Positions 38,970 through 47,119 of a DNA stretch of 49,516 nucleotides are shown here, piece by piece (positions within the stretch are counted from its first letter, which is position 1; every line of letters begins with the position of its first letter). The notes under the pieces are model-generated. The model was not told where the DNA came from and made no database searches. It saw nothing but the letters and a program-made list of their open reading frames with translations. Location of the stretch: positions 1-49,516 of the forward strand of contig NZ_AKJL01000003.1 of NCBI RefSeq assembly GCF_000282355.1, written 5' to 3'. This DNA is from Pseudomonas sp. GM49. GTDB taxonomy: Bacteria > Pseudomonadota > Gammaproteobacteria > Pseudomonadales > Pseudomonadaceae. The translations under genes and the position numbers were made by a program.

Positions 38970-41366
38970 ATGATGCGTTTTCGCTGCCTGTGGGTTATCG
39001 GCTGTTTGTGGTTTCCCTTGATGGGCTGGGCGGCAGTCGTGCCTCCGGTGCATGTTGCCCAGCTGTCACCGAAACAACAGCACTGGCTGGCGCAGCAAAG
39101 CGAGTTGCGGGTCGGCGTGGTGTTGCAGGCACCCTATGCGCAATACGATCGCCGCTTGCAGCGCCTGTCAGGGGTGAACGTCGAGCTGATGAAGTGGCTC
39201 GCAAAAAACCTCAATGTCGAACTGAGCTGGCGCAATTTTTCCGACCTTGAACAATTGGAAGCCGCGGCCCGGGAGGGTGAAATCGACATCGCCCCGGGGC
39301 TGACCCAGACACCCGGCGGACTGCGCCTCTGGCAGTTTTCCGACCCCTACATGCGGGTACCGCAACTGGTGGTCAGCGACCAGAAAAGCGCCGGCGCGGT
39401 CGAGCTGGAAAAACTCGACAGCCAGACCCGCGTCGCCGTGCGCATGCCCAGTGCCATTGCCGATTACCTGCGCGGCAACTATCCGCACCTGAATCTGCAA
39501 GGCGTACCGATGGAACGCCAGGCATTGCAATTACTGACTGGCCAACAGGCGGCCTATGCGGTGATCGATGAGGCGCAACTGGGGCGCCTGTCCGTCGAAC
39601 CGGAGTTCGCCGGGTTGGTGGTGGTGGGGGATGTCGGCCTGCCACAGCTGCTGCGGGTGGCCACGCGCCGCGACAAGCCGGAACTGGCGGGCATTGTCGA
39701 AAGTGCATTGCGGGCGATCCCGGCCAAGGATCTGGAACAACTGCACAATCAATGGCTGCAACCCAAGTATCCGCGCCTCACCGAGTCTCCGGGGTTTTGG
39801 CAGAACCTCTGCCTGTTGCTGGCCGTGCTGGCGTTGAGTTGCATGGCCATCGTGTTCTGGCAACGTCGCCAGCAGCACAACCTGGAGCAACGCTTGTTGG
39901 CCGCGCAGGAAGACATTGCCTTGCGCGCTGCCAGCGAAGAGGCCTTGCGGCTTACCCAGTTTTCCATCGACCAGAGCACCGTCGGAATCCTCTGGGTCAA
40001 CTGGGACAGCCATGTGCGCTACGCCAACCGCGCGGCGGAAAGCATGCTTGGCTATCCGGCCGGGGGGATCATCGATCGGCCACTGATCGATTTCGAACCC
40101 GGCCTGCACATGGACCGCTGGCTGAACCTGTGGAAGCGTGCCCGGGCCAGTGAAGAGGGCCCGCAAAGCTTCGAAACCAATTGCGTGCGCGCTGATGGCA
40201 GCATTCTGCCGGCCGATGTCTCGTTGAGCTTCCTGCGCTTTCGCGATGGCGAATACCTGGTGGTTTACCTCAACGACGTCACCGAGCGACGCCGCGCCCT
40301 GGCCGCCTTGCGGGAAAGCGAGGCGCGACTGCAAGGCATCGCCGCCAACGTTCCGGGACTGGTTTTCCGGCTGGAGCGGGCGCCGGTGACGGGCCAGATC
40401 GACTTTGCCTACATCAGCGAAGGCAGCGAAAGCCTGGTGGGTTATTCGCCGGCCACGCTGGCGCATCGCGATAAAGGCCTGCGCAGCCTCGTGCATCCGG
40501 ACGACAAGGCCAGTTATCACCAGACCCAGGATCATGCGCTGGACACCGACAGCGACTGGTCGTGGCAGGGGCGAATCCTCACGCGCCAGGGCGAACAGCG
40601 CTGGGCGGAAATCAAGGCCATCACCCGTCAGCTGGAAGACGGCGCCTATGTCTGGGACGGGATCGTCTGGGACATCAGTGAGAGCAAGCGCATCGAACTT
40701 GAACTGGCGAGCTCCCGGGAACAACTGCGTGAGCTGTCCGCGCACCTGGAGAGCGTGCGCGAGGAAGAAAAAGCGCGCATCGCCCGGGAAGTTCACGACG
40801 AACTGGGTCAGATGCTGACCGTGCTCAAGCTGGAAACCTCGATGTGCGAACTGGCTTACGCGCAACTTGATCCCGGTCTGCATGAGCGCCTGAGCAGCAT
40901 GAAGCGCCTGATCGCTCAACTCTTCCAGTTGGTTCGCGACGTCGCGACCGCATTGCGCCCGCCGATTCTTGATGCCGGCATTGCCTCGGCCATCGAATGG
41001 CAGGCCCGGCGTTTCGAGGCGCGTACGCAGATTCCGTGCCTGGTGCAGGTGCCGGACAACTTGCCGGTGCTCAGTGATGCCAAGGCGATCGGCTTGTTCC
41101 GGATCCTTCAGGAAGCGCTGACCAATGTCATGCGCCATGCCCAGGCGCATACTGTTGAACTGACACTCGCGCTGGAAGGCGACGAGTTGTGTCTGACGGT
41201 CGCCGATGATGGCGTAGGATTTGTTGCTGCGCCTGGCAGGCCAACGTCCTTTGGGATCGTCGGAATGCGTGAGCGGGTGTTGATCATGGGCGGTGAGTTA
41301 TCCCTTGAGAGTGAGCCGGGTGAAGGCACGACCTTGAGTGTGCGAGTGCCATTGGATGGGGCCTGA
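38970..41366 (+). CDS. agtS: AgtS-type hybrid-layout sensor histidine kinase
   Basis: The 798-residue membrane kinase has a signal peptide (1-23), a periplasmic solute-binding type 3 domain (about 30-255), a membrane helix (about 275-298, LCLLLAVLALSCMAIVFW), two PAS domains (about 325-575), a HisKA_3 dimerisation domain with the phospho-acceptor in REVHDELGQ at H609, and a C-terminal ATPase (EALTNVMRHAQAH, then VADDGVGF). I start at the ATG at 38970; the frame is open seven codons further up. It precedes a LuxR-type response regulator and an ABC operon, as agtSR-agtABCD does in P. aeruginosa, where it governs GABA and 5-aminovalerate uptake. The periplasmic domain probably binds the ligand. 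Confidence 0.88.
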   Translation: MMRFRCLWVIGCLWFPLMGWAAVVPPVHVAQLSPKQQHWLAQQSELRVGVVLQAPYAQYDRRLQRLSGVNVELMKWLAKNLNVELSWRNFSDLEQLEAAAREGEIDIAPGLTQTPGGLRLWQFSDPYMRVPQLVVSDQKSAGAVELEKLDSQTRVAVRMPSAIADYLRGNYPHLNLQGVPMERQALQLLTGQQAAYAVIDEAQLGRLSVEPEFAGLVVVGDVGLPQLLRVATRRDKPELAGIVESALRAIPAKDLEQLHNQWLQPKYPRLTESPGFWQNLCLLLAVLALSCMAIVFWQRRQQHNLEQRLLAAQEDIALRAASEEALRLTQFSIDQSTVGILWVNWDSHVRYANRAAESMLGYPAGGIIDRPLIDFEPGLHMDRWLNLWKRARASEEGPQSFETNCVRADGSILPADVSLSFLRFRDGEYLVVYLNDVTERRRALAALRESEARLQGIAANVPGLVFRLERAPVTGQIDFAYISEGSESLVGYSPATLAHRDKGLRSLVHPDDKASYHQTQDHALDTDSDWSWQGRILTRQGEQRWAEIKAITRQLEDGAYVWDGIVWDISESKRIELELASSREQLRELSAHLESVREEEKARIAREVHDELGQMLTVLKLETSMCELAYAQLDPGLHERLSSMKRLIAQLFQLVRDVATALRPPILDAGIASAIEWQARRFEARTQIPCLVQVPDNLPVLSDAKAIGLFRILQEALTNVMRHAQAHTVELTLALEGDELCLTVADDGVGFVAAPGRPTSFGIVGMRERVLIMGGELSLESEPGEGTTLSVRVPLDGA

Positions 41367-41391
41367 TTATTTAATGTTGTCTGTACTGACG

Positions 41392-41468
41392 CCTTCGCGG
41401 GCAAGCCCACTCCCACAAAGTTTTGTGTAAATACTCAAATCCAATGTGGGAGCGGGCTTGCTCGCGAA
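41392..41468. repeat. REP pair (REPIN) between agtS and agtR
   Basis: Inverted REP copies at 41392-41416 and 41444-41468 flank about 27 nt. The left copy has one changed base (CCCAC for CCCGC). The right copy ends on the ATG at 41468, which argues against that ATG as the agtR start. The hairpin separates kinase and regulator genes on their presumed common message. Confidence 0.93.
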
Positions 41469-41491
41469 TGATCTTGAATCTGGAGAAGAAC

Positions 41492-42121
41492 GTGATCCGT
41501 GTACTGGTAGCCGAAGACCACACCATCGTCCGCGAAGGCATCAAGCAGTTGATCGGCCTGGCCAAGGACTTGCTGGTGGTGGGGGAGGCGAGCAATGGCG
41601 AGCAGTTGCTCGACACCTTGCGTCATGTGCCCTGCGAAGTGGTGCTGCTGGACATCTCCATGCCGGGCGTCAACGGCCTGGAAGCCATTCCGCGGATTCG
41701 CGCCCTGAACAATCCGCCGGCGATCCTGGTGTTGTCGATGCACGATGAAGCGCAGATGGCCGCCCGGGCGCTGAAGGTCGGGGCTGCCGGTTATGCGACC
41801 AAGGACAGCGACCCCGCGCTTTTGCTGACGGCCATACGCAAAGTGGCGTCAGGCGGGCGTTACATCGACCCGGAACTGGCCGACCGCATGGTCTTCGAGG
41901 TCGGCCTGACCGACTCGCGTCCATTGCACTCGTTGCTCTCCGAACGCGAATTTTCCGTGTTCGAGCGCCTGGCCCAGGGCGCCAACGTTAACGACATCGC
42001 CCAGCAACTGGCGCTGAGCAGCAAGACCATCAGCACCCACAAGGCGCGGCTGATGCAAAAGCTCAACATCACCTCGCTGGCGGAGCTGGTGAAGTACGCG
42101 ATGGAGCACAAGCTCCTCTAA
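41492..42121 (+). CDS. agtR: AgtR-type response regulator (NarL/LuxR family)
   Basis: The 209-residue regulator has a receiver domain with the phospho-acceptor D54 (VVLLDISMPGVNGLEAIP) and a C-terminal LuxR helix-turn-helix (LSEREFSVFERLAQGANVND, then LALSSKTISTHKARLMQKLN). I prefer the GTG at 41492 ((M)IRVLVAEDHTIVREGIKQ) because GGAG lies 6 nt before it. The ATG at 41468 belongs to the edge of a REP element and would add eight residues. It is the partner of the upstream kinase and likely activates the downstream transporter operon; an inverted repeat upstream of agtA is a candidate binding site. Confidence 0.9.
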   Translation: MIRVLVAEDHTIVREGIKQLIGLAKDLLVVGEASNGEQLLDTLRHVPCEVVLLDISMPGVNGLEAIPRIRALNNPPAILVLSMHDEAQMAARALKVGAAGYATKDSDPALLLTAIRKVASGGRYIDPELADRMVFEVGLTDSRPLHSLLSEREFSVFERLAQGANVNDIAQQLALSSKTISTHKARLMQKLNITSLAELVKYAMEHKLL

Positions 42122-42138
42122 AGCACACCACTGTCCAA

Positions 42139-42228
42139 TGCGGGAGCGGGCTTGCTCGCGAAAGCGGTGTGTCAGTTGACATATTTGGGCCTGATCCACC
42201 GCTTTCGCGAGCAAGTCCGCTCCCACAA
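42139..42228. repeat. REP pair (REPIN) downstream of agtR
   Basis: Inverted hybrid-type REP copies at 42139-42165 and 42200-42228, extended by an AAAGCGGTG/CACCGCTTT arm, lie directly after the agtR stop. With the following 110 nt, in which I see nothing recognisable, they make up the first part of the 343-nt gap before agtA. Confidence 0.92.
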
Positions 42229-42337
42229 GTCCGGTGGTGGCATACCGAATTGCGACACTGTTCAAAACCGCATTGGCTTGTTCTTGCGGCCTGCAACTGA
42301 GCGCTCGCCTCTGTGCTTGCCAAAACGCGCCATCCTT

Positions 42338-42353
42338 GTAGGGCAATCCCTAC
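42338..42353. promoter_or_regulatory. Candidate operator upstream of agtA
   Basis: GTAGGG-CAAT-CCCTAC is a perfect 6-bp inverted repeat with a 4-nt centre, 112 nt before the agtA start and about 57 nt above the candidate -35. Size and symmetry suit a dimeric LuxR/NarL-type regulator such as the neighbouring AgtR. The link is inferred. Confidence 0.45.
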
Positions 42354-42399
42354 CCCCAGCCTTCCATCCGGCTGAGGCGAATCTCTCTTGCACCCCGAT

Positions 42400-42427
42400 T
42401 TGCGTGACCCTCAGCGTCCACTAGGCT
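42400..42427 (+). promoter_or_regulatory. Candidate agtA promoter
   Basis: TTGCGT (42400-42405), a 16-nt spacer and TAGGCT (42422-42427) form a moderate sigma-70-like pair. Transcription would start near 42434, about 30 nt before the agtA ATG. Confidence 0.4.
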
Positions 42428-42464
42428 TAATCCCACAGCAGTCATCAATAACAAAGGTGTGGGT

Positions 42465-43589
42465 ATGAGCCAGGTCGATTCAAGCGCAGGGGCCAATGAT
42501 GTTCTGGTCAGCTTCCGTGGAGTGCAGAAGAGCTACGACGGCGAGAACCTGATCGTCAAAGACCTCAACCTGGACATTCGCAAAGGCGAATTCCTCACGT
42601 TGCTCGGGCCGTCCGGCTCCGGCAAGACCACCAGCCTGATGATGCTCGCCGGTTTCGAAACCCCGACCGCGGGCGAAATCCTGTTGGCGGGGCGCGCCAT
42701 CAACAACGTGCCGCCGCACAAGCGCGACATCGGCATGGTGTTCCAGAACTACGCGTTGTTCCCGCACATGACGGTGGCTGAGAACCTGGCGTTCCCGCTG
42801 ACCGTACGCGGCATGAACAAGAGCGACGTCAGTGCCCGGGTCAAGCGCGTGCTGAGCATGGTCCAGCTCGATGCGTTCGCCCAGCGTTACCCGGCGCAGC
42901 TTTCCGGTGGTCAGCAACAGCGTGTGGCATTGGCCCGGGCGCTGGTGTTCGAACCGCAACTGGTACTGATGGACGAACCCCTCGGCGCACTCGACAAGCA
43001 ACTGCGTGAACACATGCAGATGGAAATCAAGCACCTGCACCAGCGCCTGGGCGTAACCGTGGTCTACGTGACCCACGATCAGGGCGAAGCCTTGACCATG
43101 TCCGACCGTGTGGCGGTGTTCCATCAGGGCGAAATCCAGCAGATCGCGCCGCCGCGCACCCTCTACGAAGAGCCGAAAAACACCTTCGTCGCCAACTTCA
43201 TCGGCGAGAACAACCGCCTCAATGGCCGACTGCACAGTCAGACCGGCGACCGCTGTGTAGTCGAACTGGGGCGTGGTGAAAAAGTTGAAGCGCTGGCGGT
43301 GAATGTCGGCAAGACCGGCGAGCCGGTGACCCTGTCCATTCGCCCGGAGCGAGTGAGCCTCAATGGCTCCAGCGACCAATGCATCAACCGCTTCTCCGGG
43401 CGAGTCGAGGAATTCATCTATCTGGGCGACCACGTCCGGGTTCGCATGGAAGTCTGCGGCAAGACCGACTTCTTCGTGAAACAACCGATTGCCGAGCTTG
43501 ATCCCTCGCTCGCCGTCGGCGACGTGGTACCGCTTGGCTGGCAGGTCGAGCACGTTCGCGCGCTCGACCCTCTTTTAGAGGCGAACTGA
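42465..43589 (+). CDS. agtA: AgtA-type ABC transporter ATP-binding protein (spermidine/putrescine class)
   Basis: The 374-residue ATPase powers import of a small amine. Walker A is GPSGSGKTT (about 48-56), the Q-loop VFQNYALFPHMT, the signature LSGGQQQR (about 146-153) and Walker B LVLMDEPLGALD, with H-loop VTHD. The C-terminal third is a TOBE regulatory domain (RPERVSLNG onward), as in PotA. I start at the ATG at 42465; a GTG two codons earlier is possible. It heads agtA-agtB-agtC-agtD. Synteny with agtSR points to GABA and 5-aminovalerate rather than polyamines. Confidence 0.92.
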   Translation: MSQVDSSAGANDVLVSFRGVQKSYDGENLIVKDLNLDIRKGEFLTLLGPSGSGKTTSLMMLAGFETPTAGEILLAGRAINNVPPHKRDIGMVFQNYALFPHMTVAENLAFPLTVRGMNKSDVSARVKRVLSMVQLDAFAQRYPAQLSGGQQQRVALARALVFEPQLVLMDEPLGALDKQLREHMQMEIKHLHQRLGVTVVYVTHDQGEALTMSDRVAVFHQGEIQQIAPPRTLYEEPKNTFVANFIGENNRLNGRLHSQTGDRCVVELGRGEKVEALAVNVGKTGEPVTLSIRPERVSLNGSSDQCINRFSGRVEEFIYLGDHVRVRMEVCGKTDFFVKQPIAELDPSLAVGDVVPLGWQVEHVRALDPLLEAN

Positions 43590-43637
43590 TCGCCCGGGCA
43601 ATACCAACACCAACCCTGCACGTGGAGAGAACAATAA

Positions 43638-44681
43638 ATGTTGAGATCCCTGAAATTCACCGCTTTGGCACTGGGCATGATGGGCGCGGCGCACGCGATG
43701 GCGGCCGGCCCGGACCTGACCGTGGTGTCCTTTGGCGGGGCGAACAAGGCGGCTCAGGTCAAAGCCTTCTACGCACCGTGGGAAGCGGCAGGTAACGGCA
43801 AGATCGTGGCCGGCGAGTACAACGGCGAAATGGCCAAGGTCAAGGCCATGGTCGACACCAAGAGCGTGTCGTGGGATCTGGTAGAGGTTGAATCGCCGGA
43901 ACTGTCCCGTGGTTGCGACGAAGACATGTTCGAACAACTTGATCCGAAGTTGTTCGGCAAGACCGAAGACTACGTCAAGGGCGCCATCCAGCCTTGCGGC
44001 GTGGGTTTCTTCGTGTGGTCGACCGTGCTGGCCTACAACGCCGACAAACTGAAGTCCGCACCGACCAGCTGGGTGGATTTCTGGGACACCAAGCAGTTCC
44101 CGGGCAAGCGTGGCCTGCGTAAAGGCGCCAAGTACACCCTGGAATTCGCACTGATGGCCGACGGCGTTGCGCCGAAAGACGTCTACAAAGTGCTGGCCGG
44201 CAAAGACGGTCAGGACCGCGCGTTCAAGAAGCTCGATGAACTCAAGCCGAACATCCAGTGGTGGGAAGCCGGCGCACAACCGCCGCAATACCTCGCTTCC
44301 GGTGACGTGGTCATGAGCTCGGCCTACAACGGCCGGATCGCTGCCGTACAAAAAGAAAGCAACCTGAAAGTCGTGTGGAACGGCGGTATCTACGACTTCG
44401 ACGCATGGGCCATTCCGAAAGGCCTGGATGCCAAGCGTGCAGAAGCGGCGAAGAAATTCATCGCCTACTCAGTACAGCCACAGCAGCAGAAAACCTACTC
44501 GGAAAACATCGCCTACGGCCCGGCCAACACCCAGGCCGTACCGTTGCTGGCCAAGGATGTCCTGAAAGACATGCCGACCACCCCGGAAAACATCGCCAAC
44601 CAGGTGCAGATCGACGTCAGCTTCTGGGCTGACAACGGCGAGCAACTGGAACAGCGCTTCAACGCCTGGGCTGCCAAGTAA
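43638..44681 (+). CDS. agtB: AgtB-type periplasmic substrate-binding protein
   Basis: The 347-residue protein is a PotD-like periplasmic binding protein. It has a signal peptide (FTALALGMMGAAHAMAAG, cut near residue 23) and a start of the mature part typical of the class (DLTVVSFGGANKAAQVKAFY). GEMAKVKAMVDT and SGDVVMSSAYNGRIAAVQ belong to the ligand cleft. It likely captures GABA or 5-aminovalerate for the permeases. It lies 48 nt after agtA, but 201 nt and a REP pair separate it from agtC, which would favour higher expression of the binding protein. Confidence 0.92.
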   Translation: MLRSLKFTALALGMMGAAHAMAAGPDLTVVSFGGANKAAQVKAFYAPWEAAGNGKIVAGEYNGEMAKVKAMVDTKSVSWDLVEVESPELSRGCDEDMFEQLDPKLFGKTEDYVKGAIQPCGVGFFVWSTVLAYNADKLKSAPTSWVDFWDTKQFPGKRGLRKGAKYTLEFALMADGVAPKDVYKVLAGKDGQDRAFKKLDELKPNIQWWEAGAQPPQYLASGDVVMSSAYNGRIAAVQKESNLKVVWNGGIYDFDAWAIPKGLDAKRAEAAKKFIAYSVQPQQQKTYSENIAYGPANTQAVPLLAKDVLKDMPTTPENIANQVQIDVSFWADNGEQLEQRFNAWAAK

Positions 44682-44690
44682 GACCGCACC

Positions 44691-44728
44691 GCGGGCTTAC
44701 GCTGTAGGAGCGGGCTTACGCTGTAGGA
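44691..44728. repeat. Perfect 19-bp tandem duplication
   Basis: GCGGGCTTACGCTGTAGGA occurs twice head to tail (44691-44709 and 44710-44728). The second copy runs into the neighbouring REP element, and the repeat unit itself contains REP-like pieces (TAGGAGCGGGCTT). It looks like a slippage product of a damaged REP copy. Confidence 0.9.
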
Positions 44729-44813
44729 GCGAGCTTGCTCGCGAAAGCGGTGGGTCAATCAACATAGATGTTGAATGTGATGGCCTCATCGCGAGCAAGC
44801 TCGCTCCCACAGG
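44721..44813. repeat. REP pair (REPIN) between agtB and agtC
   Basis: Inverted GAGC-subtype copies at 44721-44750 and 44787-44813 flank about 36 nt. The element is inside the transporter operon, 40 nt after the agtB stop and 70 nt before the agtC start, where a hairpin would stabilise the upstream agtAB message. Confidence 0.92.
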
Positions 44814-44882
44814 TTGCGGTGTTTCAACACAACAGAGGTGGTTCTCTGCCTCTGTAACGATCAAAGATTCCCGGAGTACGTC

Positions 44883-46130
44883 ATGGCTATCGCCGTTCCC
44901 CTGAACGAGGGCACCAGCCCCACCTTGAAGCAGCGGCTCAAGCACGCCGAGCGGGTCAACCGCTGGAAGGCCCAGGCGTTGATCGCGCCGCTGGTGCTGT
45001 TTCTGTTGCTGGTGTTCCTGGTGCCGATCGTGGCGCTGCTCTACAAAAGCGTTGGCAACCCGGAAGTGGTCGGCGGCATGCCGCGCACCGTGACCGCCAT
45101 CGCCAGCTGGGACGGCCGCGGCCTGCCCGCTGAACCGGTTTACAAAGCGGCGGCCGAAGACCTCGCCGACGCTCGCAAGAACCAGACCCTGGGCGATCTG
45201 TCCAAACGTCTGAACATGGAACTGGCCGGCTACCGCAGCCTGCTGACCAAAACCGCCCGTGCCTTGCCGCTCGCCACTGAGCCGGCTTCCTATAAAGAAG
45301 CGCTGGAAGGCCTCGATGAGCGCTGGGGCGACCCGGCCTACTGGCAAGCGGTACGCCGCAACACCAGCAGCATCACCCCGTATTACCTGCTGGCGGCTGT
45401 CGATCATCGCATCGACGACCTCGGCGAAATCGCCCCGGCCACCCCGGATCAGGCGATCTACCTCGACATCTTCGCCCGCACCTTCTGGATGGGCCTGATC
45501 ATCACCGCGATCTGCCTGATGCTGGCGTATCCCCTGGCTTACCTGTTGGCGAACCTGCCTTCGCGCCAGAGCAACCTGCTGATGATTCTAGTGCTGTTGC
45601 CGTTCTGGACGTCGATCCTGGTACGGGTCGCGGCGTGGATCGTGTTGCTGCAATCGGGTGGCCTGATCAACAGCGGCCTGATGGCCATGGGCATCATCGA
45701 CAAGCCGATCGAGTTGGTGTTCAACCGTGTCGGTGTCTACATCTCGATGGTGCACATTCTGCTGCCGTTCATGATCCTGCCGATCTATAGCGTGATGAAA
45801 GGCATCTCGCCGACCTACATGCGTGCTGCGATTTCCCTCGGCTGCCATCCGTTCGCCAGCTTCTGGCGGGTGTACTTCCCGCAGACCTATGCCGGTGTCG
45901 GCGCCGGTTGCCTGTTGGTGTTCATCCTCGCCATCGGCTACTACATCACCCCGGCATTGCTGGGCAGCCCGAACGATCAAATGGTCAGCTACTTCGTCGC
46001 CTTCTACACCAACACCAGTATCAACTGGGGCATGGCGACCGCACTCGGTGGGCTGCTGTTGCTCGCGACGGTCGTGCTTTATCTGATTTACAGCTGGCTG
46101 GTGGGCGCGAGCCGCCTGCGCCTGAGCTAA
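44883..46130 (+). CDS. agtC: AgtC-type ABC transporter permease
   Basis: The 415-residue inner-membrane protein is a PotB-like permease. After one membrane helix (about 30-55, ALIAPLVLFLLLVFLVPIVA) comes an unusually large periplasmic insert of about 140 residues (NPEVVGGMPR to IAPATPDQ). Then come five more helices and the EAA-type coupling loop (AAISLGCHPFASFWRVYFPQ, about 320-339). I start at the ATG at 44883 (MAIAVPLNEG), which has GGAG upstream; upstream codons in frame fall in REP-flanking DNA. The long insert sets this subfamily apart from PotB (about 285 residues). Confidence 0.92.
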   Translation: MAIAVPLNEGTSPTLKQRLKHAERVNRWKAQALIAPLVLFLLLVFLVPIVALLYKSVGNPEVVGGMPRTVTAIASWDGRGLPAEPVYKAAAEDLADARKNQTLGDLSKRLNMELAGYRSLLTKTARALPLATEPASYKEALEGLDERWGDPAYWQAVRRNTSSITPYYLLAAVDHRIDDLGEIAPATPDQAIYLDIFARTFWMGLIITAICLMLAYPLAYLLANLPSRQSNLLMILVLLPFWTSILVRVAAWIVLLQSGGLINSGLMAMGIIDKPIELVFNRVGVYISMVHILLPFMILPIYSVMKGISPTYMRAAISLGCHPFASFWRVYFPQTYAGVGAGCLLVFILAIGYYITPALLGSPNDQMVSYFVAFYTNTSINWGMATALGGLLLLATVVLYLIYSWLVGASRLRLS

Positions 46131-46142
46131 GGAGAGAACGAA

Positions 46143-46967
46143 ATGCTGAGTCCTTATATGTCGCCCATCGAACGGGTGTGGTTCTACAGCTTGCGGATTC
46201 TCTGCGGCTTGATTCTGTTGTTCCTGATTCTGCCGGTGCTGGTGATCATTCCACTGTCGTTCAACTCGGGGAGTTTTCTGGTCTATCCGCTGCAAGGCTT
46301 TTCGCTGCACTGGTACCAGGACTTCTTCGCCTCGGCGGAATGGATGCGTTCGTTGAAGAACAGCATCATCGTGGCCCCGGCCGCGACGGTACTGGCGATG
46401 ATCTTCGGCACGCTGGCGGCGATCGGTCTGACCCGAGGCGATTTCCCGGGCAAGCCGCTGGTGATGGCGCTAGTGATTTCGCCGATGGTGGTGCCGGTGG
46501 TGATCATTGGTGTGGCCAGTTACCTGACCTTCGCTCCACTGGGATTTGGCAACAGCTATACCTCGCTGATCGTCGTGCATGCCGTGCTTGGTGTGCCGTT
46601 TGTGATCATTACCGTGTCGGCGACGTTGCAGGGGTTCAACCACAACCTGGTGCGGGCTGCTGCGAGCCTGGGCGCTTCGCCGCTGACCACGTTCCGCCGG
46701 GTGACCTTGCCACTGATTGCACCGGGCGTGATCTCCGGGGCGCTGTTTGCCTTCGCGACATCGTTCGATGAGGTGGTGGTGACGCTGTTCCTCGCCGGCC
46801 CTGAACAAGCGACCCTGCCTCGGCAGATGTTCAGCGGCATCCGCGAAAACCTCAGCCCGACCATCGCCGCCGCCGCGACGCTGCTGATTGCCTTCTCGGT
46901 GATCCTGCTGCTGACCCTGGAATGGCTGCGTGGGCGTAGCGAGAAACTGCGTACCGCGCAGGTCTGA
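46143..46967 (+). CDS. agtD: AgtD-type ABC transporter permease
   Basis: The 274-residue protein is the PotC-like second permease, with about six membrane helices (first: LRILCGLILLFLILPVLVII). The EAA coupling loop is AAASLGASPLTTFRRVTLPL (about 177-196). It follows agtC by 12 nt with a good AAGGAGAG Shine-Dalgarno and closes the agtABCD operon. A perfect REP palindrome lies 18 nt after its stop. Confidence 0.93.
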   Translation: MLSPYMSPIERVWFYSLRILCGLILLFLILPVLVIIPLSFNSGSFLVYPLQGFSLHWYQDFFASAEWMRSLKNSIIVAPAATVLAMIFGTLAAIGLTRGDFPGKPLVMALVISPMVVPVVIIGVASYLTFAPLGFGNSYTSLIVVHAVLGVPFVIITVSATLQGFNHNLVRAAASLGASPLTTFRRVTLPLIAPGVISGALFAFATSFDEVVVTLFLAGPEQATLPRQMFSGIRENLSPTIAAAATLLIAFSVILLLTLEWLRGRSEKLRTAQV

Positions 46968-46985
46968 CGCCGAACCCGGTAAAAA

Positions 46986-47013
46986 TGTGGGAGCGGGCTT
47001 GCCCGCTCCCACA
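46986..47013. repeat. Single perfect REP palindrome after agtD
   Basis: TGTGGGAGCGGGC-TT-GCCCGCTCCCACA is a perfect 13-bp inverted repeat. It may be two REP copies collapsed into one hairpin. On the plus strand it lacks a U tail, but on the minus strand it is followed by five T, so it could block antisense transcription from the right. Confidence 0.92.
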
Positions 47014-47119
47014 GGGGGTTCCAGTGGACCATTAGTTCATTCACCGCCTGAATACCAGCCAACCCCAAATCCCCAGCTACTATTGTGCCCAGCTCCCCTA
47101 TCTATAAGAGGCTGCGCAC

